From positions 1 to 8,322 of the forward strand of contig DAOVVG010000095.1 in the NCBI GenBank assembly GCA_030632175.1: 8,322 bases of DNA, given 5' to 3'. Positions 1-6,501 of this stretch are shown here, in pieces. This DNA is from Gammaproteobacteria bacterium. Its GTDB lineage: Bacteria; Pseudomonadota; Gammaproteobacteria; UBA9214. Both the position numbers and the translations under genes were made by a program. The notes below the pieces were generated by a model, which searched no databases, was not told the origin of the DNA, and saw nothing but the letters and a program-made list of their open reading frames with translations. How positions within the stretch are numbered: position 1 is the stretch's first letter; each line of letters starts with the position of its first letter.

Positions 1-32
1 AAACCCTCTATTATGCACCCTCAATTTTCTTT

Positions 33-36
33 GAGG
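33..36 (+). promoter_or_regulatory. Shine-Dalgarno of the tatD-family gene, inside a small hairpin
   Basis: GAGG ends 7 nt before the ATG at 44. It forms the right side of a perfect 6-bp inverted repeat, CCTCAA (19-24) with TTGAGG (31-36), separated by a 6-nt loop. The stem is half A/T and weak. It could mask the ribosome binding site to some degree, or it may be chance. Confidence 0.6.
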
Positions 37-43
37 TTACACC

Positions 44-826
44 ATGCTGGTTGATTCACACTGTCATTTGGACATGCTTGATCTGGAACCTTTCGGCGGT
101 CGCATCGAAGGCGTGCTGGATGCTGCGCGGCAACAGGATGTCGCTCATTTTCTGTGTGTCTCCATAAACATGGAAGACTATCCCGGTATGCTCGCGCTTG
201 CCGAACCCCATGAGCAGGTATCAGTATCTGTTGGGCTGCACCCAAACGAACAGGGCGGCCATGATCCGGATATTGACGAGCTGGTAGAACTGGCAAAGCA
301 TCCAAAGGTTGTTGCCATCGGCGAGACCGGTCTCGATTATTTCCGCAGTGAGGGCGACCTGGGCTGGCAGCGTGAGCGTTTCCGCCGTCATATAGCCGCC
401 GCAAAGTGCTCGGGGAAACCGCTGATTATCCATTCACGCGATGCCAGGGAAGACACACTTGAAATACTGGAGGCAGAAGGTGCTGGCGAGGTGGGTGGTG
501 TCATGCATTGCTTTACCGGCGACTGGGATATGGCAGAGCGTGCGATGGAACTGAATTTCCATATATCGTTCTCGGGAATTGTGACCTTCAAGAGTGCACG
601 GGAGCTGCAGGAGGTGGCGACTAAAATAACGGCTGACAGGATGCTGGTGGAGACAGATTGTCCCTACCTGGCACCGGTACCACACCGGGGCAAGCCGAAT
701 CAGCCGGCGTTTGTGCGTCACGTGGCCGAGTATGTTGCCGGGTTGCGCGGTGAAACTTATGAGCAGGTGGCTGCGGCCACCACGGAAAATTTCAGGAAGC
801 TGTTCAGGACTGCTGCGGTCGCTTGA
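44..826 (+). CDS. TatD family metal-dependent hydrolase (YcfH-like), 260 aa
   Basis: This is a TatD-family TIM-barrel hydrolase of the amidohydrolase superfamily. Family members are cytoplasmic, divalent-metal-dependent nucleases or hydrolases, and their physiological substrate is often unclear. The metal-binding residues are all visible: the N-terminal HxH (DSHCH, His6 and His8), Glu94 in GETGLDYF, His130 in PLIIHSRDA, His155 in MHCFTG and Asp205 in VETDCPYLAP. GLHP at 65-68 and the C-terminal TENFRKLF are also typical. At 260 residues it is full length for the family. The ATG at 44 is secure because an in-frame TGA lies at 32-34 and a GAGG Shine-Dalgarno sits 7 nt upstream. It converges on the beta-oxidation gene train and has no evident functional link with it. 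In many gammaproteobacteria a tatD gene follows holB and pilZ, but the sequence to the left is too short to show whether that holds here. The YcfH (rather than TatD or YjjV) assignment is by resemblance only. Confidence 0.95.
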   Translation: MLVDSHCHLDMLDLEPFGGRIEGVLDAARQQDVAHFLCVSINMEDYPGMLALAEPHEQVSVSVGLHPNEQGGHDPDIDELVELAKHPKVVAIGETGLDYFRSEGDLGWQRERFRRHIAAAKCSGKPLIIHSRDAREDTLEILEAEGAGEVGGVMHCFTGDWDMAERAMELNFHISFSGIVTFKSARELQEVATKITADRMLVETDCPYLAPVPHRGKPNQPAFVRHVAEYVAGLRGETYEQVAAATTENFRKLFRTAAVA

Positions 827-828
827 TT

Positions 829-888
829 GGAGCGGACCTTGTCCGCGATGGTTTTTTATACACCGCAATCGCGGACAAGGTCCGCTCC
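829..888. repeat. Inverted pair of REP-like palindromes (BIME/REPIN-like)
   Basis: Two 21-nt arms, 829-849 and 868-888, are perfect reverse complements separated by an 18-nt spacer. Each arm also contains its own palindrome, GCGGAC-CTT-GTCCGC (832-846 and 871-885), so each can fold alone or the two can pair in one long 21-bp stem. Read on the minus strand, the right copy begins with GTAG (888-891) directly before GAGCGGACC, which is the conserved head of many gammaproteobacterial REP sequences. In the left copy the matching head is ATTG (826-829), and its first base is the last base of the upstream stop codon. Such pairs are non-autonomous elements thought to be spread by RAYT (TnpA-REP) transposases encoded elsewhere in the genome. 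The identification as REP rests on recalled family structure; the copy number in this genome is unknown. Confidence 0.85.
832..857 (+). terminator. Possible rho-independent terminator for the tatD-family gene
   Basis: A 6-bp GC-rich stem (832-837 with 841-846, loop CTT) is followed 5 nt later by six T residues at 852-857. It lies just after the stop codon and before a convergent gene, where a terminator is expected. Two points weaken the call: the T-run is not directly adjacent to the stem, and the hairpin is part of a REP element that can instead pair with its partner copy. No comparable T-run exists for the minus-strand transcript. Confidence 0.4.
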
Positions 889-918
889 TACAGTGCATCT
901 AACGTCAGTGTGGGTTGA

Positions 919-1311
919 TCAGAGGGTATCTACAGGAATCGGTCGCGGCTTGCGCTCATCGTCCACGGCGACATAGGTTAGATCGGCCTCGGTGACCAGG
1001 TGACTGTTATGCGAATGTCCCTGTCGTTCAGCATAGGCCTTTACGTTGATCGTCAGCGATGTCTTGCCGACACGGGTAATCTTCGCATAACAGCTGACAA
1101 CATCGCCGACGAAGACAGGTTTTCTGAACTGAAATGAATCAACGGCTACGGTTACCGTTCGTCCCTGTGCGCGGCGACGGGCAACAATGCTGCCGGCAAT
1201 ATCAACCTGGGACATTAACCAGCCGCCGAAGATATCTCCGGATGCATTGGTGTCCGCCGGCATGGCCATGACGCGTATGGCAAGATCGTGCTCTTCGGGT
1301 AGTTCTGCCAT
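919..1311 (-). CDS. yciA: YciA-like acyl-CoA thioesterase (hotdog fold), 130 aa
   Basis: A small cytoplasmic thioesterase that hydrolyses acyl-CoA to free acid and CoA. The diagnostic YciA stretch begins at residue 21, TNASGDIFGGW, and continues LMSQVDIAG. It contains the likely catalytic Asp26 and the start of the central hotdog helix. VTVAVDSFQFRKPVFVGDVV (about 53-72) and TEADLTYVAVD (107-117) match the second half of the single hotdog domain. The length suits the family, whose members usually assemble as trimers of dimers and accept a broad range of acyl chains. AGGA at 1321-1324 lies 9 nt before the ATG and supports this start. It is the last gene of the fad train, 14 nt after the acyl-CoA synthetase, which suggests a role in recycling CoA or relieving acyl-CoA overload during fatty acid use. 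The true substrate range cannot be read from sequence. Confidence 0.93.
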   Translation of the reverse strand: MAELPEEHDLAIRVMAMPADTNASGDIFGGWLMSQVDIAGSIVARRRAQGRTVTVAVDSFQFRKPVFVGDVVSCYAKITRVGKTSLTINVKAYAERQGHSHNSHLVTEADLTYVAVDDERKPRPIPVDTL

Positions 1312-1325
1312 GATGGCGGTTCCTG

Positions 1326-3131
1326 CTAGTGACCCTCGTACATTTTTTCAATATCTGCCGCGAAGCGCTCCATGATGCGGTTGCGTTTCAGTTTAAGGGT
1401 CGGGGTAATGAGTTCATTCTCGATTGTCCAGGGTTCCAGTTGGCAGGTGACATGCCGGATGACAGCATAGCCGGGGAATTCCGAGAGCTGCCCGGCGATT
1501 TTGTCGCAAACAAGCTCTTCGAAGACCTCTGACCTGTGTGCATTCATGTCATGTACGTCCAGATCGAGCCTGTTGGCATGGATTTCCCATTGCTCTTCAT
1601 TGAGGACGATCAGGGCGGTCAGATACGGGCGATTATCACCAATGACCATGACCTGCTCAAACAGGGTGTCGAGTGCAATGGCCATTTCCATGTCAGCGGG
1701 TGATGCTTTCTCGCCGTTGGCCATCACGATAATCTCTTTCAAGCGTCCGGTAATGTAGACATGGTTATTCTCTATGCGTGCCTTGTCACCGGTGTGGAAC
1801 CAGCCTTCGTCATCAATGACGTCATTGGTGGCTTCCGGATTGTCCCAGTACCCGAGCATGATAACCGGACCGCGTGCCAGTAACTCATCGTTCTTGCCTA
1901 TGCGCAATTCGAGTCCGCGCAGGGGAACACCGACGCTGCCGGGATCATTGTCATCTTCCGGGTTTGCAGTCAGGATAGGACTGGTCTCGGTGAGACCATA
2001 ACCCTGTATCAGATTAAGTCCGAGGCCAATAAAGACCCGGGCAATCGGCATGGGCAAGGGTGCACCACCGGAGGCAGCCATCTTCATTTTACCGCCGAGC
2101 TTCGCCATGATTTTTCCTGCAACCAGTTTATTGAGCAGTGGCCATAACAGAAAAGCAGGGTGCCAGCTGCCACGACCCTGTCGGTGCAGGAAACGTTTCC
2201 AGCCGGTATCTACGGCAAGGTTAAACAGCCGGGTAGCAAGGGGTGATTTTTCTGCGAGACCAGCCTGAATCTTGTTGTATACACGTTCATATATACGTGG
2301 CACAGAAATCATTAATGTGGGCTGGATCGTCTGCAGGTCTTCCCCGAGTTCCGGTATGGAGCGCGCATAGGCAATGGTTGCTCCAACCATCATGGGAATG
2401 TAGTAACCAACGGTACGTTCAAAGGTATGAGAAAGTGGCAGAAAAGAGATCAACAGGTCATCTTCATACATCTGCACAATTTCAAGTGCGCTGTCCGAGT
2501 CAAATAAAATATTCCAGTGACTCAGCATGACACCTTTAGGTCGCCCCGTTGTTCCTGATGTATAGACAATTGTGGCGAGTTCACTGGACTTGCCATCATC
2601 ACTATGTAGTTCACCCGCGGTATCCGGCAACCAGTCGGCAACTGTGCGCACGCGGGTTTCACCCGCAGGCACCGTGACGGGTTCCAGCGTAATAATGCGC
2701 ACCAGGCCGTCCAGCTGATTGCGTACGGTCAGCAGTCCCCGCCATTGCTCTTCACCTTGCAGCAACAGGACTTTTGCGCCGGAATGGTTGAGAATATAGG
2801 CAGTACTTTCAGGGCGGTCGTCGGTATACAGGGGTACCACGACCAGGCCACAACCAAGGGCCGCCTGATCGAAGCTTACCCATTCCTTGCAGTTGCGCAG
2901 CAAAACAGCGACCCGGTCGCCATGTTGCAGGCCTTCGCTGGCGAGTGCATCCTGCCAGCGTGCCACCTGCGTTGCCATTTCCTGCCAGGTGGTGTCATAC
3001 CACTGCTTGCTGTCATCATTGAACTGCCGATAGGCAACTTTGTCAGGACTACGCCGAACACGTTCCCGGAATAATCCGGCCAAAGTACCCGCTGCGTCAG
3101 CAGAAATAAAACCAGACTTGTCTTTATTCAT
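1326..3131 (-). CDS. Long-chain acyl-CoA synthetase (AMP-binding, Faa1/COG1022 type), 601 aa
   Basis: Long-chain fatty acid-CoA ligase. It adenylates a free fatty acid with ATP and transfers the acyl group to CoA, feeding the beta-oxidation enzymes encoded just upstream. Adenylate-forming signatures appear in order: the P-loop YTSGTTGRPKG at 190-200, the FLPLSHTFERTVGYY stretch at 230-244, GYGLTETSP at 377-385, the ribose-binding TGD at 447-449, GRLKE at 462-466, and a C-terminal TPTLKLKR (576-583) with the probable catalytic lysine at 580. The SHTFERTVGYY and VPRIYERVYNKI stretches and the length of about 600 residues place it with the Faa1-like synthetases rather than with E. coli FadD, which is about 561 aa, so I leave the symbol blank. 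The start overlaps the preceding stop as ATGA (3128-3131), and a purine-rich GGGGGA at 3141-3146 lies 9 nt upstream. No transmembrane helix is evident. It is probably a peripheral membrane enzyme. Confidence 0.95.
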   Translation of the reverse strand: MNKDKSGFISADAAGTLAGLFRERVRRSPDKVAYRQFNDDSKQWYDTTWQEMATQVARWQDALASEGLQHGDRVAVLLRNCKEWVSFDQAALGCGLVVVPLYTDDRPESTAYILNHSGAKVLLLQGEEQWRGLLTVRNQLDGLVRIITLEPVTVPAGETRVRTVADWLPDTAGELHSDDGKSSELATIVYTSGTTGRPKGVMLSHWNILFDSDSALEIVQMYEDDLLISFLPLSHTFERTVGYYIPMMVGATIAYARSIPELGEDLQTIQPTLMISVPRIYERVYNKIQAGLAEKSPLATRLFNLAVDTGWKRFLHRQGRGSWHPAFLLWPLLNKLVAGKIMAKLGGKMKMAASGGAPLPMPIARVFIGLGLNLIQGYGLTETSPILTANPEDDNDPGSVGVPLRGLELRIGKNDELLARGPVIMLGYWDNPEATNDVIDDEGWFHTGDKARIENNHVYITGRLKEIIVMANGEKASPADMEMAIALDTLFEQVMVIGDNRPYLTALIVLNEEQWEIHANRLDLDVHDMNAHRSEVFEELVCDKIAGQLSEFPGYAVIRHVTCQLEPWTIENELITPTLKLKRNRIMERFAADIEKMYEGH

Positions 3132-5185
3132 GTGGTCTCTTCCCCCAAAGAGTCAGTTAATGCCGCCCAACCCTGGTCGGGTGTAAAGCGATCACCGCGT
3201 AGTAATTTCAGGCTTTCCAGTTGTTGATACAGTACCTTTGCGCCGACTGCATCCAGGTGGTGCATGGGTCCGCCACGAAAAGGTGCAAAGCCGGTGCCGA
3301 ATATCATGCCGGCATCCAGCAGGTCCTTGTCAGCAACAACGTGTTCACGCAGGCAGCTGACAGATTCATTTAGCAGACGCAATACCAGCCGGTTGGTGAT
3401 CTCTTCCATGTTCCAGTTACCGCTGCCGGCCCCGGGTTTAACCGGCTTGCCTTTTTTGTATTCATAAAAGCCGCGCCCCGATTTGCGACCGAGGTTGCCA
3501 TCGCTAACCAGCTTCTTCAGTCGTTCCGGGATCTCTGCATTGAAATGTTCTGCCAGTATTTCTGCGACATGCAGGCAGATGTCCAGTCCAACCGTGTCAG
3601 CCAGCTGCACTGGCCCCATTGGCATACCAAATGATGTGGCGGCCTTGTCAATCAGTACCGCCGGTACGCCTTCGGCTTCCAGTACCACGGCTTCCATGAG
3701 GTAGGGCATGAGTATGCGGTTTACCAGGAACCCCGGGGTACTGGTAACGGGTAATGGCAGCCGGTCAATTTTGCGGGTGAAGGCCATTGCCTGTGCCGAC
3801 ACAGACGCTGAGGTTGATTGGCCATTGACGACTTCCACCAGTTGCATCATGGCGACCGGATTGAAAAAATGCAGCCCGACCAGACGTTCGGGGGAGCTCA
3901 GCGCGCTGCTGAGTTCTTCCAGCGGGATACTGGATGTGTTGGTTGCCAGGATGGCATCCGGTTTCATCCGTGGTTCAATTTCTCTGTATAAAGAACGTTT
4001 TACCTCTGCATCTTCAAAAATAGCTTCAATAACGATATCGGCCCGTGCCACGCCGATACCCTTGTGGTCAGGCATCAGGCGGTCCATGGCCTCATTGATC
4101 TTGATGGGGCGCTTCAACTTGCGTTTGAAGAGGACGTAGGCCCGCTTCATGGCCGGAGCAATGCGTTCCGGGGACTGGTCCTGCAGGGAAACCTGAAAGC
4201 CCCGGAAGGCACACCAGGCGGCAATATCACCGCCCATGGTGCCGGCACCGATGACGTGAACATATTTCGGCTGATAGCTTTTGTCCTTGCCAAGAGATTT
4301 GAGCTGTTCCTGCAGGAAAAAAACGCGCACAAGATTCTGTGCGGTAACGCCAGTGATTAACCCGGCCAGTGATTCTGCTTCTGCCGTCAACATGGCGGTT
4401 TTGCTGGTGGCATGTTTGCGCCAGATGTCGATCATTGCATAGGGCGACGGGTAATGATTTTTCGAGACGCGCTTACCCACCTGTTTGGCAAACACCCTCG
4501 CGAGCAGGGGGCGTACCAGAAAGTGGTTCGACAAACGGTCATACCAGGCAGGCTGGTGCGGGGGTGGTGCATCAAAGACCAGTTTACGTGCCGCATCGCG
4601 CAGAGGCCGTTCGGGCACGACCATGTCGACCAGTCCCATGCGTTTGCCGGTACGCCCATCGATGGAACGCCCACTCAGAATCAGGTCCATCGACTTGAGT
4701 CCACCCAGTAATGGCACCATGCGGGCACTGCCGCCCCAGCCGGGGTGTATTCCCAGTTTGACTTCTGGTAAACCGAGTCGCGTGCCCGGGTCATCACGGG
4801 TTACCCGGTAACGGCAGGCCAGTGACAGTTCAGTGCCGCCACCGAGACAAAAGCCATGTATCAGGGCTACCGTCGGAAACGCCAGGGCATCAAGACGGTT
4901 GAAGACGTCCTGACCCATACGCAGAAATTCAAGCGCCTGTTTCTTTGAAGATACTTTTGTAAAGGCTGTTATATCAGCGCCGGCGATAAAGCCATTGCTT
5001 TTGTCGGAAAGAATGACCAGTCCGCGCGGGCACTGGGCAGCGATATTCTGCAAGTGCTGGTCGAGTTGTTCAAAGACTTCGGCATTCAGCACATTGGTCG
5101 CACCATCTGCCTTGTCAAAATGCAGCCAGACGATGTTGTCGCTGTCGGTTTCTGCCCGGAAATGTATGTGGGTTGTATTTTCCAT
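3128..5185 (-). CDS. fadJ: Bifunctional enoyl-CoA hydratase / 3-hydroxyacyl-CoA dehydrogenase (FadJ/FadB type), 685 aa
   Basis: Alpha subunit of the fatty acid oxidation complex. It hydrates trans-2-enoyl-CoA to 3-hydroxyacyl-CoA and oxidises that with NAD+ to 3-ketoacyl-CoA. The N-terminal crotonase domain (about 1-200) has FIAGADITAF (66-75), the GGG oxyanion region (115-117), and catalytic glutamates Glu119 (GGGTEL) and Glu141 (GLPEVKLGI). The NAD-binding domain starts near 308 with GAGTMG (313-318). The dehydrogenase His439 in GLHFFNP and Glu451 in VEVVNG have the same 12-residue spacing as the E. coli FadB pair. PGFLVNR (484-490) and a duplicated C-terminal helical domain follow. At 685 residues it is slightly shorter than E. 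coli FadJ (714) or FadB (729). It starts 5 nt after the thiolase stop. The DDPGTRLGLPE wording and the thiolase-first gene order favour FadJ over FadB, but the choice of symbol is tentative. Confidence 0.95.
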   Translation of the reverse strand: MENTTHIHFRAETDSDNIVWLHFDKADGATNVLNAEVFEQLDQHLQNIAAQCPRGLVILSDKSNGFIAGADITAFTKVSSKKQALEFLRMGQDVFNRLDALAFPTVALIHGFCLGGGTELSLACRYRVTRDDPGTRLGLPEVKLGIHPGWGGSARMVPLLGGLKSMDLILSGRSIDGRTGKRMGLVDMVVPERPLRDAARKLVFDAPPPHQPAWYDRLSNHFLVRPLLARVFAKQVGKRVSKNHYPSPYAMIDIWRKHATSKTAMLTAEAESLAGLITGVTAQNLVRVFFLQEQLKSLGKDKSYQPKYVHVIGAGTMGGDIAAWCAFRGFQVSLQDQSPERIAPAMKRAYVLFKRKLKRPIKINEAMDRLMPDHKGIGVARADIVIEAIFEDAEVKRSLYREIEPRMKPDAILATNTSSIPLEELSSALSSPERLVGLHFFNPVAMMQLVEVVNGQSTSASVSAQAMAFTRKIDRLPLPVTSTPGFLVNRILMPYLMEAVVLEAEGVPAVLIDKAATSFGMPMGPVQLADTVGLDICLHVAEILAEHFNAEIPERLKKLVSDGNLGRKSGRGFYEYKKGKPVKPGAGSGNWNMEEITNRLVLRLLNESVSCLREHVVADKDLLDAGMIFGTGFAPFRGGPMHHLDAVGAKVLYQQLESLKLLRGDRFTPDQGWAALTDSLGEETT

Positions 5186-5190
5186 GCCGG

Positions 5191-6501
5191 CTACCCCGTT
5201 GTCCTTTCAATCAACATGGCGCCACCTTGCCCGCCGCCGATGCAAATACTGGCCATGCCACGCCTGGCATTATGCTGTTCCAGCAGTTTCAGCATGTGCA
5301 GGACAATACGTGCGCCACTTGAACCGACCGGATGACCAACAGCGACGCCACCACCATCGATATTCAGGCGTTCTTCATCGATAGGCGTGAAGGGGGTCTC
5401 ACGACCCAGTTCATCACGGCAGAAATCCGCATCTTTCCATCCGGCAAGGCAGGCCAGTACCTGGGCGGCAAAGGCTTCGTTGATTTCAAAGTAATCGATA
5501 TCGGGCGTGTCGAGTCCATGGCGTTGCATGATCGGCGCCATGGCATAACAGGGTCCCAGTCCCATCTGTGCCGGGTCCAGTCCGGCCCATTGGCTATCGA
5601 TGAGTTGTCCCATGACCGGCAGGTTATGTTGCGACACCATTTCTTCCGAGGCCAGCAGCACCCAAGCCGCGCCATCGGTAATCTGGGCGCTGTTACCGGC
5701 GGTCACTTTACCAACGGGGCGATCGAATACCGGACGCAGTTTTGCCAGCTTTTCCATGCTTGAATCAGCACGCACGCCGTCATCATGGTCATGGTAATTA
5801 CCACGGCTGTCATACAGTACTTCGATTTCGTCCAGGCGACCGTTTTTCTGTGCGGCGTCCAGACGCAGGTGACTGCGCATGGCAAAGCTATCCATCATTT
5901 CACGGCTAATATCGAAACGGTGTGCAAGAATTTCTGCCGTTTGCCCCATGGATAAACCGACCACCGGATCGGTCAGACCGCGGAGCAGGGCGATGACCGG
6001 TTTAAAATGTCCCGGGCGAAGACGGCCGAGCACTTTGAGTTTTGCACCGGGTGTCCTGGCGCGAGCAAGGGCCGCCAGCCAGTTGACCATGGTGTCATTA
6101 AAGAGAATGGGTGCGCGGCTCATGGATTCCACGCCGCCGGCCAGCACCAGGCTGGAACGTCCGCTGGCGATATTCTGTGCGGCCGAGTCGATCGACTGCA
6201 TACCGGAGGCGCAGTTGCGTTGCACGGTCCATGCCGGTACACGTTCGCCGCATCCCAGTCGGAGTGCCACGACACGCGCGATATTCGCCTCATCCGGACT
6301 CGGCATCATGCAGCCCAGGATGACTTCATCCAGTTGGTCTGCTGCAAACGGCTGGCGGGCGAGTAACGGTCGACCGGCAGCAATCGCCAGGTCAGAGGCA
6401 GAAAACGGCCCGGGCTTGCCGCGGGCCTTTAAATAAGGAGTACGACTGCCATCAACTACATAGACTGGCCGGCCACCCCATCCAGATTGCTGTTCCCCCA
6501 T
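5191..6501 (-). CDS. fadI: 3-ketoacyl-CoA thiolase (FadI-like acetyl-CoA acyltransferase), 436 aa
   Basis: Beta subunit of the fatty acid oxidation complex. It cleaves 3-ketoacyl-CoA with CoA to acetyl-CoA and an acyl-CoA two carbons shorter. The nucleophilic Cys97 lies in QRNCASGMQS, NEAF is at 341-344, His390 lies in VAVGHPVGSSGAR and the second catalytic Cys420 in SICIGGGQGGAM. The 436-residue length equals E. coli FadI and exceeds FadA (387). The extra length is largely an insertion around residues 133-183 rich in basic and hydrophobic residues, the position where FadI and mitochondrial trifunctional-protein beta subunits carry a membrane-associated loop. The ATG is supported by AAGGAG at 6510-6515 with 8-nt spacing, although this places the start 46 nt inside fadE. 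The conserved RPVYVVDGSRTP begins only at residue 11, so a start much further downstream would cut into the fold. It pairs with the alpha subunit encoded next. Confidence 0.95.
   Translation of the reverse strand: MGEQQSGWGGRPVYVVDGSRTPYLKARGKPGPFSASDLAIAAGRPLLARQPFAADQLDEVILGCMMPSPDEANIARVVALRLGCGERVPAWTVQRNCASGMQSIDSAAQNIASGRSSLVLAGGVESMSRAPILFNDTMVNWLAALARARTPGAKLKVLGRLRPGHFKPVIALLRGLTDPVVGLSMGQTAEILAHRFDISREMMDSFAMRSHLRLDAAQKNGRLDEIEVLYDSRGNYHDHDDGVRADSSMEKLAKLRPVFDRPVGKVTAGNSAQITDGAAWVLLASEEMVSQHNLPVMGQLIDSQWAGLDPAQMGLGPCYAMAPIMQRHGLDTPDIDYFEINEAFAAQVLACLAGWKDADFCRDELGRETPFTPIDEERLNIDGGGVAVGHPVGSSGARIVLHMLKLLEQHNARRGMASICIGGGQGGAMLIERTTG

Noticed and set aside
1..43. Possible 3' end of an upstream gene (for example pilZ, which often precedes tatD)
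   Set aside because: One frame stops at 32-34, but only about ten residues are visible and they match nothing I can identify, so no gene is called.
434..898. Minus-strand open frame of 154 codons antisense to the tatD-family gene and crossing the REP pair
   Set aside because: It lies opposite a fully conserved TatD coding sequence, its product has no recognisable motif, and it draws part of its length from the REP repeat. It is best explained as a shadow frame.
711..902. Plus-strand open frame running from inside the tatD-family gene through the REP pair
   Set aside because: It is out of frame with the real gene, and its C-terminal part is simply translated repeat, giving near-duplicate GQGPL/SGPCP-like stretches. 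There is no sign of an independent start site.
3708..4139. Plus-strand open frame of 143 codons antisense to the hydratase/dehydrogenase gene
   Set aside because: It covers the highly conserved dehydrogenase domain on the other strand and has no motif of its own.
5879..6436. Plus-strand open frame of 185 codons antisense to the thiolase gene
   Set aside because: The thiolase on the opposite strand has all catalytic motifs. The antisense product is rich in Arg, Ser, Ala and Pro with no recognisable fold, as expected for a shadow of a GC-biased gene.
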